Both the position numbers and the translations under genes were made by a program. This document shows, piece after piece, positions 43,735-52,209 of a stretch of 64,000 bases of DNA. The first letter of the stretch is position 1, and each line of letters begins with the position of its first letter. Source of the DNA: Paenibacillus sp. YN15 (GTDB lineage Bacteria; Bacillota; Bacilli; Paenibacillales; NBRC-103111); assembly GCF_003285005.1 (NCBI RefSeq), contig NZ_QMFA01000027.1, positions 27,638 through 91,637 on the forward strand, in the 5' to 3' direction. The notes beneath the pieces are model-generated. The model did no database searches and had not been told where the DNA came from. It was given only the letters and a program-made list of their open reading frames with translations.

Positions 43735-45036
43735 CTACGATGGTTTTTTTTCAGAAAAGGGAATCATTAAAAAAGCTTGGAAATCGTTTGGTTCTACTAT
43801 TACATGGAAATATCCATTATATTTCTCTGCAATTCCGCGAATATTGGACAGACCATATCCATGATCTGCCGGATTTGTCTTGGATGTGCGCGGAATGATT
43901 GTGTCCTTTGAAAAAGGTTTTGAATTGCACACGGAGATACGGAGTGACGACCGATCACTGGAAAGATCAAGGCGAATAAAGCGATTTTCTGTTTGAGGAA
44001 CCCGGTTAACTGCTTCTATCGCATTATCAAGTAGATTGCCTAAAGCTGTACATAGATCAACATGATCTATGTCAATCGCCGCGGGGCGATGAAGACGTAT
44101 GTGGTGATCAAAGTCAACGCCAAGATCATGAGCTTGATTTAAGGCTTGACTCACTAGAGCATCAATAACCAAGTGGCCCGTTTGGATGCGTAAATAGCTG
44201 GAACCCAGATGCTCCAAGATATCGTTAACGTGCTTTAACGCTTCATTTGTTCGTTGTTCCAGCAGGCAGGTACGAAAAAAGACCAGTTGCTTTTTGGTAT
44301 CATGAACGATCCCTTGAATACGCGCGAAAGATTCCGAAGATTGTTCATAGCGAATTTTTTGCTGGAGCATCTGTCTGGATAAAGCTTGTTTTTCATCTGC
44401 CAATCGAAATGACTTTATAACGTGATCAAAAAGAAGCACCAAAAGCAGATTGATCAGCAGAATTTCCAAGACGTAAAAGATATAAAGAGAATTTTTCTCC
44501 GTGTGAAAACAAAGCACATGCAGGATTAGCAAGCTTCCCAGATGGACAGTAGCCATACACAGGTAATACAACGAGCTTATGCGATATTCGGTTTCTTTAT
44601 GGATCAACTGGATGACTTTGATGAATAGCAGCATGATAAGCGCAGAAGCAAGCAAGATATACAGTCGTACCTCTGGATCAAGAAGCGAAGCTTGCGATGG
44701 ATCATTAAACTGAATGAGTAGCGCATAGGAGACTGACTCAGCGATGAAACCAAGAATCAAGTAGAGTAACGCATATAGCCATTTTGTTCTTAGGCGAGCG
44801 ACATAAAGTCTGGAAACTAACAAGGAACTTAACACTGACAAGCCCCCAGTTACAACCGGTGAAAAAAAGGAGGCTGAAGAGAAAAATAATATACCTCCTG
44901 ACAGCGTATAGTGAACGGCAGTTTGTTGCCAAGTTGCCGTTACAACTGAAGGAAGCAGTACATTAAAATAGCGGTTGAGCAGAAAGAGTTGCAAGAACGT
45001 TGTGAGGATAAACAGAGCACTAGGCAAAGCCATCAC
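43735..45036 (-). CDS. agrC: AgrC-like sensor histidine kinase
   Basis: 433 residues. About six or seven membrane spans fill the first 215 residues and would sense a peptide signal. The cytoplasmic part has the H-box IVHDTKKQLVFF, the N-box GNLLDNAIEA and the G-box HGYGLSNIRGIAEKYNG of GHKL kinases. It overlaps the regulator gene upstream by 17 bases, so the two form an operon. The agrB/agrD genes lie 4 kb away on the other strand. Confidence 0.88.
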   Translation of the reverse strand: MMALPSALFILTTFLQLFLLNRYFNVLLPSVVTATWQQTAVHYTLSGGILFFSSASFFSPVVTGGLSVLSSLLVSRLYVARLRTKWLYALLYLILGFIAESVSYALLIQFNDPSQASLLDPEVRLYILLASALIMLLFIKVIQLIHKETEYRISSLYYLCMATVHLGSLLILHVLCFHTEKNSLYIFYVLEILLINLLLVLLFDHVIKSFRLADEKQALSRQMLQQKIRYEQSSESFARIQGIVHDTKKQLVFFRTCLLEQRTNEALKHVNDILEHLGSSYLRIQTGHLVIDALVSQALNQAHDLGVDFDHHIRLHRPAAIDIDHVDLCTALGNLLDNAIEAVNRVPQTENRFIRLDLSSDRSSLRISVCNSKPFSKDTIIPRTSKTNPADHGYGLSNIRGIAEKYNGYFHVIVEPNDFQAFLMIPFSEKKPS

Positions 45037-45784
45037 GTTCCTTTTGAAAATGAGCGGTCAAAAATTTGGCGTAAGCTGCTTGCAGTTCAGTAGCATGAGA
45101 ACGCCCTATCGGGAAGGAGTGTCCATTGGTCATCGTGACAGATGTAGACGTAAATTTTTGAATATAATACAAATTCACGATGATAGAACGATGGATTAAT
45201 ACAAAAGGATAGCCACCTAATTTTCTAAGCACACCTTGAAGTGTTTCCGTTATCGCGTGGCTTCCAGAATCGGTAAGAATGTCAAGCTGATTCTGAACGA
45301 TAGTGTGCTTCACCTTCTTTATGGCAATGATGCTAGAGTGCCGCAGGAGTAGATGCCCAGTTTTAGTTTGGATATATAAAAAGCGGTGCGTGGATGAAAG
45401 AATATGCTGACAGAGTCTACTCATTTTTTCGGCAAAAAAATCGTAAGCAATCGGTTTGATCCAATACTGAAAGGGCTGTGCTTCCAGACTGCTCATGATG
45501 TAATTCGGATGGCTGGTCAAATAGGCAATTTGAACCTCGCGGTCTGGAAGAAGCCTTATAGTGTTAGCAAGTTCAATTCCTGTTAATCCCTCCATCTCAA
45601 TATCCAAAATCAGGATATGAAAAGGAAAAACTGAGCATTTTCGATAATATTGTAGTAAATCCTCGCCGCAAATAAAGAAATGTACATCAAACTTGCAGCC
45701 AAAGGCTACGGAGAAGCGCTCGAAAAATTTCTGCATGACTGCGTGAATTTCAGTTTCATCATCACAAATTGCCACTTGGAACAT
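45020..45784 (-). CDS. agrA: AgrA/LytTR-type response regulator
   Basis: 254 residues from ATG 45784. The receiver domain has the acidic pair in AICDDE, phospho-acceptor aspartate in ILILDIEMEG and the later lysine in YWIKPI. The C-terminal LytTR domain contains YIQTKTGHLLLRHSSI and FVLIHRSIIVNLYYI. LytTR proteins bind pairs of direct repeats about 21 bp apart, and such pairs lie upstream of both agrB copies. It is divergent from the first, decayed agrB copy. Confidence 0.9.
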   Translation of the reverse strand: MFQVAICDDETEIHAVMQKFFERFSVAFGCKFDVHFFICGEDLLQYYRKCSVFPFHILILDIEMEGLTGIELANTIRLLPDREVQIAYLTSHPNYIMSSLEAQPFQYWIKPIAYDFFAEKMSRLCQHILSSTHRFLYIQTKTGHLLLRHSSIIAIKKVKHTIVQNQLDILTDSGSHAITETLQGVLRKLGGYPFVLIHRSIIVNLYYIQKFTSTSVTMTNGHSFPIGRSHATELQAAYAKFLTAHFQKERDGFA

Positions 45785-45907
45785 GTAATCACTTCCAATG
45801 GAGGTAGAAATATTTATTTCATTATAACATAAGGAATATACATCGACAAATTACGTAAGTTGATTTAGAATCCCGAAGAAAAAGGTACACATAGAAAATA
45901 AATAATT

Positions 45908-46225
45908 GATACCTGACATCAGGGCGTCGTTCACATGGATTTATCTGTTATTCGCATGAAAATACCCACATATATACCAACATATGCTATATTTCTTTTT
46001 GGGAGATAGGTTAATGATACGATAGTTTGTGAATCATTTAACAAGTGATATATATTCTCTAAATACGGTTCAATGAATTTTATTTCAATTTCGGTGTTGG
46101 ACGTTGCCGTCTTTGTGATCAAATAGGAGAACATCAGCGAGGACGGGAGCGGTAATTATAATCTGATGTTTGGAGAAAGGAGGAACATATCAATTTAAAC
46201 AATTTATATCAGTGCTACATTTTGA
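45908..46225 (+). pseudogene. Decayed duplicate of the agrB promoter and 5' gene region
   Basis: This stretch aligns by eye with 48933-49290. Shared blocks include TGATACCTGACAT, the two 21-bp-spaced repeats, CCAACATATGCTATATT, TTAATGATAC, TGTGAATCATTTAACAAG and ACGTTGCCGTC. Deletions and stops break the agrB frame. Only the promoter part remains well conserved: repeats ending at 45938 and 45959 and TATATT at 45988-45993. The divergent agrCA operon suggests this was the original agrB site. Confidence 0.82.
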
Positions 46226-46235
46226 AGGAGTAAGC

Positions 46236-46316
46236 ATGTTTGGGAGTAAATGGATGGAACTGGACGAGATATTTTCTGCCTTTATAATCAAATTTCTGCA
46301 AGACTATGCCCAATGA
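46236..46316 (+). CDS. Possible 26-residue amphipathic peptide
   Basis: ATG 46236 follows GAAGGAG by six bases. The peptide MFGSKWMELDEIFSAFIIKF-plus-six has hydrophobic residues at 2, 6, 7, 9, 12, 13, 16-18, 20, 21 and 24, so one helix face would be hydrophobic. Net charge is slightly negative. Size and placement downstream of an AgrA-type promoter recall phenol-soluble modulins or delta-toxin. It could also be a chance ORF in a relic. Confidence 0.3.
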   Translation: MFGSKWMELDEIFSAFIIKFLQDYAQ

Positions 46317-46447
46317 ACTTACTTATGACTCAAAGGTTGTTTTATCCGCTTGTATTTTAACTGATACCATTTTCAAAACCAGATCGTCTAATGATCCACG
46401 CAATTAGCAAGATAATTTTAAAATATTATTTTTGGAGGTGTTTGGAA

Positions 46448-47554
46448 GTGAAGAAAAGCATTACCTCAATATTTATCGCCACAATATTGTTAGTTGTTTC
46501 GAGTGCTAGTTCTTTTGCAGAAAGCAAAACTCCTCAGGATAATATTTTTATTGATTCGAGTATTTCAAAAGCAGATCAGGCTTTGTTGCTTAAAGTCATG
46601 AAAACACTTGATGTTGAAGATAGAGAAAATGTATTATACATTAGGGAAGATGGATCATTTATCGCAAATAAACCTGAAGTTGCCGAAGAATTTAAAAAAC
46701 AAAATATGGATAAGCTCGATACTGAAGGCAGGCTCTTAATTCAAAGTGATCAGGCTATTAAAGAAGAAAAGCCAAGTGATAAGTGTAAAGTGGATAGCAG
46801 TAAAAGTGCATTGTTAGCAAGCACTGGTTGGAAAAATGCTGATGAGTCTTGCGGTGGTGTTAACACTGGAGCATTTCGCCGTGTAATCTCTGACAAAGGA
46901 TTTTCACGTTTGCACACTTATATTCATCTTCCATCTAAAACTGGTGGCGGCCTTTACATTAATTCAAGCTCCACCAAAGGTGATACAGCTTTCATATACA
47001 CAGGCGCTACTGATAAAGATGGTGACAGCGTAGATATTGGATTGCAATATAATAATTCCTCCCCCAATAACTATCCCTGGGACGATACTTGGGCCATGTT
47101 TCTTCGAGGGGATAATGGACAAACCGCTCCCACTTATGCTAATTTTAAACCAGGGCAAATTATTCTTATGAAATTTTATGTACCCTCAAATAACAATGTT
47201 GCCTTAAATGTAACGGGATATGATAAAAGTGGGGTTATGAGAAATTCAACTTTAACAGGGACTGTTTCATGGCTAAGAAATTTTAAAGCGGATGGCACAG
47301 GAATGAATATTAAAAGGGTAACTTCCATGGCGCAACTACCTCCTGAAGATTTGACAACTGGCTCTTATGTCGGCTCAAAGAGCGATCCTGTTTTTTGGGA
47401 CACCGTACGAATTGGCAAGGGAAACGATTCGGAAAGTGTTGAACCAATGACTATTGGCTGGTTCTGTGGTTATCAAACAAACAACGTTCTTATTGATTTC
47501 ACTGATCATAATAATGAAAAAATAATTGTTAAAACAGGAACATTAACACCGTAA
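46448..47554 (+). CDS. Secreted protein of unknown function
   Basis: 368 residues from GTG 46448 behind GGAGG. A signal peptide covers about residues 1-25 (ending SFAES). A charged helical segment (about 30-110) looks like a propeptide. The beta-rich mature region begins near SALLASTGW and has LHTYIHLPSKTGGGLYI and DTWAMFLRGDNG. It has a faint resemblance to YrpD-like secreted proteins of Bacillus, which I cannot confirm. A strong terminator follows. Confidence 0.72.
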   Translation: MKKSITSIFIATILLVVSSASSFAESKTPQDNIFIDSSISKADQALLLKVMKTLDVEDRENVLYIREDGSFIANKPEVAEEFKKQNMDKLDTEGRLLIQSDQAIKEEKPSDKCKVDSSKSALLASTGWKNADESCGGVNTGAFRRVISDKGFSRLHTYIHLPSKTGGGLYINSSSTKGDTAFIYTGATDKDGDSVDIGLQYNNSSPNNYPWDDTWAMFLRGDNGQTAPTYANFKPGQIILMKFYVPSNNNVALNVTGYDKSGVMRNSTLTGTVSWLRNFKADGTGMNIKRVTSMAQLPPEDLTTGSYVGSKSDPVFWDTVRIGKGNDSESVEPMTIGWFCGYQTNNVLIDFTDHNNEKIIVKTGTLTP

Positions 47555-47633
47555 TCTAATTAAATCTTCTTTTCAGTTTGCCAAAACAGGCCATGCTCTT
47601 GTTAGTAAGGTTCCACGCATTCGTTTTTTCATA

Positions 47634-47670
47634 TGAAAGGAGTACTCAATTGGGTTGAGTACTCCTTTCA
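47634..47670 (+). terminator. Strong rho-independent terminator
   Basis: A perfect 16-base stem (47634-47649 with 47655-47670) and five-base loop, followed by GGTTTTATG. The stem is symmetric enough to work from both strands. Confidence 0.85.
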
Positions 47671-48193
47671 GGTTTTATGTTCGTATATTTAGCTTAAGCT
47701 TCATGAATTTCATCTAGCAAAAGAGTTTCGCTTCTATAAGAAGGCTTCGATAATCACTGCGTTCAATCATTGTTGATTGTGAAAAGCTATCATCGGTTAC
47801 CATATAGGCTGTGAATCAGATAGTGATACCAACCGGATTATTAGGATTGTATTTCTCATAGCAAGTGTCATAGACAATCTTTTTCCATTTTGCCATTTTG
47901 CTGTGAATATACTTTATCGTCATATTTATACGTCAACCTTGCATCCCATGACATACCAAGGAGATTAATATGGGGATTCATAGTTTTGATCAAGTGGTCA
48001 TGTTGTAGACTTGAGTCAACAAAGAAATTCCGATTTGTTGTTTGGAAAACTCTAATTTCAAAGCCACAATGAACTTGACGAACGACAGGTAACAGGATAC
48101 CATGAAGGTAACGTATCTCCTTTATTCTGGAAATATAGTTGTGGAAAAATTTAGGTGATCGACAGATTTTCTCATTTTAGAGGTGATGATAAA
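47671..48193. other. Gene-poor stretch with decayed sequence
   Basis: No full gene is seen. On the minus strand a 26-codon ORF (47816-47896) encodes MAKWKKIVYDTCYEKYNPNN and a few more residues, which looks like the start of a lost protein. The rest is AT-rich and broken by stops in all frames. Confidence 0.4.
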
Positions 48194-48616
48194 GTGAAAA
48201 AAAATAAAAAGAAAATAATATTATTATTAATCTTGCTTATTATCATACTATTTTTGGTTGCGTATGCGATTATATTCGTATATCCTTATTCGAAGTATAA
48301 CGTGGGCTCTACTCATACATTAGAGCGATTTTATCAAGCTTTTACAGAAAAAGATTATGGAGAAATAAGTGAATTAATGGAAAATGGCAATCCGCAACCT
48401 ATTATTACGACAAGGCAATTGTATGGTGATATTGAAGACTTTAAAATACTATATTGCTATAATCATGGACAAAATCGAAAAAAAGTACGTATTCAAATTA
48501 GAGCTTCCAGAAATGATACCCAATATAAGAATTATGATACGGTCCTTATGATTAAAAAAGAAGGAAACTGGGTAGTTAGGTCGTATCATTCAAATGTTGA
48601 GTATGTCCTTCCCTGA
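48194..48616 (+). CDS. Membrane-anchored small protein (NTF2-like/DUF4878-like)
   Basis: 140 residues from GTG 48194 behind AGAGGTGAT. A lysine-rich start and one strong membrane span (about 7-29) precede an extracellular domain. TLERFYQAFTEKDYGEISELM and a final WVVRSYHSNVEYV fit the small helix-plus-sheet domains of DUF4878 proteins. A role is not known. Confidence 0.65.
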   Translation: MKKNKKKIILLLILLIIILFLVAYAIIFVYPYSKYNVGSTHTLERFYQAFTEKDYGEISELMENGNPQPIITTRQLYGDIEDFKILYCYNHGQNRKKVRIQIRASRNDTQYKNYDTVLMIKKEGNWVVRSYHSNVEYVLP

Positions 48617-48800
48617 AATCAAAATTTCTTGCTAAACGAATCCATTATTACGAAAAAATAATCAGGAAACCCCTTGTGCTGACAAAAGACGATATTGAAC
48701 TGATGCAGCGCAAGAAAGTGGAGCAGGATTAGTACACCTCATAAAGGAAGAGCCTGATTATCTGAAAAAGCAGCAGGTCTACTGAGTAAAAATCTCAAAA

Positions 48801-48839
48801 ACGGGAAGCTGGAGTCGAAAAGACGACTTAGCTTCCCGT
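48801..48839 (+). terminator. Rho-independent-type hairpin before the agrB promoter
   Basis: ACGGGAAGCT pairs with AGCTTCCCGT, with an inner AGTCG/CGACT stem and AAAA-containing loop. T-rich bases follow. It isolates the agrBD promoter from upstream transcription. The 150 bases before it read AKRIHYYEKIIRKPLVLTK in one frame and look like a gene remnant. Confidence 0.72.
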
Positions 48840-48949
48840 TTATTTATACTCTTTGGACAATTTAGTGAATGTACATATATCAACAATTTTTTATGATTTA
48901 CAAATGAAAAATATATCAACTGAAGATGAATGATACCTGACATGATTTC

Positions 48950-49017
48950 GTTATTCGCATGGTTTTGTCTGTTATTGGCATGGAAATTCCCAAAATTCTT
49001 CCAACATATGCTATATT
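48950..49017 (+). promoter_or_regulatory. agrBD promoter with tandem LytTR-type repeats
   Basis: GTTATTCGCATGG (48950-48962) and GTTATTGGCATGG (48971-48983) are direct repeats 21 bp apart, the spacing used by LytTR regulators such as AgrA. TATATT at 49012-49017 with TGC before it is a good extended -10, 20 bases before the agrB ATG. No consensus -35 is seen, as expected for an activated promoter. Confidence 0.7.
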
Positions 49018-49036
49018 GCTAGTGGGGGATGGGTTA

Positions 49037-49600
49037 ATGATACAACAGCTTGTGAATCATTTAACAAGGGAAATAATTAAACGTGGCGTAGCGAAAAAAG
49101 AAGAAATTCCTGTCATTCGATATGGTTTGCAAATGATCGTTGAAATCACTCTGATTGCATTTTCAATGCTGGCCGTTGCCGTCATTATGGACCAAACTAG
49201 AGAAGCAGTAGCGTGGATGGGAACGGTGATCATAATCCGAAGTTTGAAGGGAGGGAAACACGCCAAAACCTTTCAGCAATGCTATCTGATTACAGTCGGC
49301 ACCTTTGTCACTAGCATGCTCGTAGTGGATGGAATTCCAACCAGTCAAAAACTGCAACTGAGTTGCTGGATTTGCTTTATGTTCATACTTCTTCTATACG
49401 TGCTTGAATTAAGAATGGGAAGTGCGAGGATACGAAAGTTAAGAAAAATCGGTTTTATGATTACAGCGGGATATGTATTGGCGATGTTGTTTTTTCTTAG
49501 CTTTCAAATTAGTCACACCACCATGCTAGCAAGCTTGATAGGAATGATTGCAGCACAAGCATCTTATTGCTTAAAAGAAAGGAACATCATCCATGAATAG
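49037..49600 (+). CDS. agrB: AgrB-like autoinducer-processing membrane peptidase
   Basis: 187 residues from ATG 49037 behind GGGGGATGGG. Several membrane spans are visible, and the catalytic block RSLKGGKHAKTFQQC holds the histidine and cysteine of the AgrB peptidase. It cuts the C-terminal part of AgrD and forms the thiolactone ring. A longer in-frame start at 48959 would read through the promoter. It overlaps agrD by eight bases. Confidence 0.9.
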   Translation: MIQQLVNHLTREIIKRGVAKKEEIPVIRYGLQMIVEITLIAFSMLAVAVIMDQTREAVAWMGTVIIIRSLKGGKHAKTFQQCYLITVGTFVTSMLVVDGIPTSQKLQLSCWICFMFILLLYVLELRMGSARIRKLRKIGFMITAGYVLAMLFFLSFQISHTTMLASLIGMIAAQASYCLKERNIIHE

Positions 49601-49745
49601 GGTATTAACTATCAAGAATCTGCCTTGGAAGGTTATTGGCTTAGCCGCTACGGCCTTTGCGATGCTTGGAGCAAATATCACTTGCTGGTGGATTGCTCAT
49701 GAGCCAGAGATGCCGAAGGAAGTTAAAAATTTCAAAAAAATTTAG
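49593..49745 (+). CDS. agrD: AgrD-like cyclic-peptide autoinducer precursor
   Basis: 50 residues from ATG 49593 behind GAAAGGAAC, overlapping agrB. The amphipathic leader (residues 1-26) is followed by NITCWWIA and the charged recognition tail HEPEMPKEVKNFKKI. Aligned on the conserved (D/H)EPEMPKE-like tail, the predicted ring is Cys31-Trp-Trp-Ile-Ala35 as a thiolactone. The ring is hydrophobic, as in other Agr signals. Leader length upstream of Cys31 in the mature signal cannot be read from the sequence. Confidence 0.85.
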   Translation: MNRVLTIKNLPWKVIGLAATAFAMLGANITCWWIAHEPEMPKEVKNFKKI

Positions 49746-49773
49746 ACTTGTATCATAAGGAGGAAGCAACAAT

Positions 49774-50715
49774 ATGAAGGGTTTATTCGTTAAAGGGGTA
49801 AAAACCCTTATCATTCTGAGTTTTTTATTTAGCTTCCACATTTCCCCTGCATTTGCACAGGAGACTGTTGACACACAAGGGTCTGATAATGTACAGGTTG
49901 ATCTTTTTGCGAATGATCAAATCGTCACCAAAAATGTTAGCACGGGTGAAATAACAACCCAAGCTATTCCAGAGGTGCCTACTCAAAAAAATAGCTTAAG
50001 CAATTTTTCGCCAGCTTATATTCCTGAGGGAAATCAAATTACTCCTAACCCAGTCGATGAAATCAAACCATTCTCTGTTATAGGAACAGATGAACGTACA
50101 GAAATGTCTCCTTATATATGGGGAATTGCCTTTTTAGAAATTCATTGGCCTAATGGGCAGACAAGTAGAGGGACCGGATTCTTTATTTCTGATGATGTGT
50201 TGGCTACAGCTGGACATTGCGTGTACAATTCAAGCAAAGGCGGCTGGGCTTCCTCCATCAGTGTCTCTCCAAGCATAGATGGTTCCTATGCACCATTTGG
50301 GACTGTCCAAGGCACATATTTTCATACAAGTGATACTTATATTTCTGAAGGAACTGCAGCTTATGATTATGGCGTAATTGAAGTGGGAAATAATTTAGGT
50401 TCACAGACTGGTTATTTTGGCTATGGAGTGGAGAGTTCCATATATGGTTTAAATGTTACTATTACGGGATATCCTGGGGATCATTTAAAAGAACAATGGA
50501 CCGCTAGTGGTACAATAACTTCAAGTAATTATTTATATTATAGAATTTATTATGCAATTGATACTGAATCTGGACAAAGCGGTGCTCCTGTTTATAAAAG
50601 TGGAAACATAGCTGTTGGAATACACACAGATGGGACTACCATTGGGAATCCGGAGAATTCAGGGGTGAGATTTACTTCATCTTTGAAAAACTGGTTGGAC
50701 ACTTTTCGTAATTAA
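49774..50715 (+). CDS. Secreted V8-like serine protease (glutamyl endopeptidase family)
   Basis: 313 residues from ATG 49774 behind AAGGAGGAAG. A signal peptide (about 1-28, ending AFA) and a propeptide of about 75 residues come first. The triad is seen as TAGHCVY (His), AAYDYGVIEV (Asp) and DTESGQSGAPVY (Ser). The layout matches the S1B glutamyl endopeptidases of Staphylococcus and Bacillus. It lies 28 bases after agrD and probably shares its transcript, making it a likely quorum-controlled exoenzyme. Confidence 0.88.
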   Translation: MKGLFVKGVKTLIILSFLFSFHISPAFAQETVDTQGSDNVQVDLFANDQIVTKNVSTGEITTQAIPEVPTQKNSLSNFSPAYIPEGNQITPNPVDEIKPFSVIGTDERTEMSPYIWGIAFLEIHWPNGQTSRGTGFFISDDVLATAGHCVYNSSKGGWASSISVSPSIDGSYAPFGTVQGTYFHTSDTYISEGTAAYDYGVIEVGNNLGSQTGYFGYGVESSIYGLNVTITGYPGDHLKEQWTASGTITSSNYLYYRIYYAIDTESGQSGAPVYKSGNIAVGIHTDGTTIGNPENSGVRFTSSLKNWLDTFRN

Positions 50716-50737
50716 AACTAAGGTTTGAGGAGGAGCA

Positions 50738-51121
50738 ATGAAGAATAAAAGGAATAAAAAAATTTTATTTTCTATTGCTTTTATCCTATTTAGTATTCTT
50801 GCTGGATGCATCATCATAATTATGTTAAATAGACCCCCTCCCCCCTCTGTCACTTTTTTGTTGACAACTCCGGAAGGGGACGCTGTGAACGAGGCTACGG
50901 TTAATATTGGAATTCGTGAAAATCAAAGATTCAGAATAAGCGCAAATGATATTGCAGATTTGGTCGGTGCAACCGGTTCAGATGGCATAGTTGAGTGGAA
51001 GCACCCGGTCACTGGAAAACACAAACTTTTTATAAGCTTTGATGGAAAAAATCAAACTTATGACATTAAAGTTCCAATACAATCTGGCCCCATTCAAATT
51101 GCATTGGTGTGGAATCCATAA
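50738..51121 (+). CDS. Membrane-anchored beta-sandwich protein
   Basis: 127 residues from ATG 50738 behind GAGGAGGAG. A single N-terminal membrane span (about 9-30) contains AGC, so lipoprotein processing is possible. A short proline stretch and a carboxypeptidase-regulatory-like domain (VTFLLTTPEGDAVNEATVNIG) follow. It directly follows the protease gene. A relic of a related gene lies at 53761-53853. Confidence 0.68.
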   Translation: MKNKRNKKILFSIAFILFSILAGCIIIIMLNRPPPPSVTFLLTTPEGDAVNEATVNIGIRENQRFRISANDIADLVGATGSDGIVEWKHPVTGKHKLFISFDGKNQTYDIKVPIQSGPIQIALVWNP

Positions 51122-51654
51122 TGGTGTCAACACAAAGATGTATTTATGGCTGAAGTAGCCGATGATGAGTATCTTCCCGTAATCGAACTGAAGGATAAGA
51201 TAATGCGTAGTGAATATGCCAAGAGACTCAGGTCGCATGTATTGTACATGTTTTCTGAGAGCAACTTCGAGTGTTGACCGCTTGCCGTCTTACCGAAATT
51301 TAGGTATAATTGGTAATTTTTATGTGTCTGTGATCATAATTCGTCGATTTGGAGGGAGGAGTTCACTTAGTTGCCGTATTGAAATAAGATGCTCTTTTTC
51401 TCACCTATAATACTATGAAACTATTAGCTTCTGAAGAGAGAAAGTAGTAGGTTATTACATACGACTCCTTAAAACATTTTTAGTGACTAAACCAAATGCA
51501 GGTTAGAGCCATCGTCGATATGGTTATTTGTGTTGCTATTACATTATTCTCATCCGCCCCGAAAGATCGGAGTAAAATTGCTCATGAACTGAGTATGTTG
51601 AAGGAAGTAAAAGAATTAAAAGTTTTAAATTCCACACGATTAGGAGATGTGTAA
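51122..51654. other. Gene-poor stretch with two short ORFs
   Basis: No standard gene is recognised. One ORF of about 44 codons starts near 51146 (MAEVADDEYLPVIELKDKIM). Another of 52 codons (51496-51654, MQVRAIVDMVICVAITLFSS) ends immediately before the next ATG but has no ribosome site. Both look like gene remnants rather than intact genes. Confidence 0.4.
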
Positions 51655-52116
51655 ATGAGAATCAAAGCGAAAAAAACATTCATCACTTTGGCTTCTGTAA
51701 TATCCTTGGTAGCCACATTGCCGACAACTGGTTTTGCTGCCCCTGTAAGTGCTGAAAATTATGCAAAGGCAATAGCTCTGCCCGGCTTCGGCGACGTTTC
51801 CATTCAACAAATCCTGTTGAGTGAAAGTGGATATTTACCTTATGACGGTGAAGTTGAATACACTTTTGATTATGAGACTACCTATGGAAATACTATCCGT
51901 TACTATCTGTCTGATGATGAAAATGTTGGATTGACAATTAAGATTTATGATGCAAGCAATTCGTTAGTAGCTTCCGGTCATACTGAGTCGGGCAATAGTT
52001 GGCAAGTTTTGAATACCTTCACCCCAGCTTCATCGAATCAAACCTATACAGTAAGAATAGTTTCCGATGATGGTGATGGTTTCTATGGCTACAGTGTTGC
52101 TGTAAGAGCATATTAA
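51655..52116 (+). CDS. Small secreted beta-sandwich (PPC-like) protein
   Basis: 153 residues from ATG 51655 behind AGGAGATG. Signal peptide about 1-30 (ending GFAAP). The mature part is beta-rich with SNQTYTVRIVSDDGDGFYGYSV, a calcium-site-like acidic turn near its end, as in PPC domains appended to secreted peptidases. Here it stands alone. A role as an accessory binding protein is possible. Confidence 0.65.
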   Translation: MRIKAKKTFITLASVISLVATLPTTGFAAPVSAENYAKAIALPGFGDVSIQQILLSESGYLPYDGEVEYTFDYETTYGNTIRYYLSDDENVGLTIKIYDASNSLVASGHTESGNSWQVLNTFTPASSNQTYTVRIVSDDGDGFYGYSVAVRAY

Positions 52117-52150
52117 TTAATAACTCCATATTGTTTAATAGTTTGAATTA

Positions 52151-52185
52151 GGTGCTCCAATATTCTAAGGGAATATTGGAGTACC
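52151..52185 (+). terminator. Hairpin after the small secreted protein gene
   Basis: GGTGCTCCAATATTC pairs with GAATATTGGAGTACC (one G-U) around a five-base loop. It is a strong stem with no clear U-tract, so it may be a terminator or mRNA end stabiliser. Confidence 0.6.
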
Positions 52186-52209
52186 TATACACTTCTAGGA
52201 GGGATAATC

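Noticed and set aside
45931..46134. 67-codon minus-strand ORF
   Set aside because: It is the reverse of the decayed agrB copy; homology to 48.93-49.29 kb is on the plus strand.
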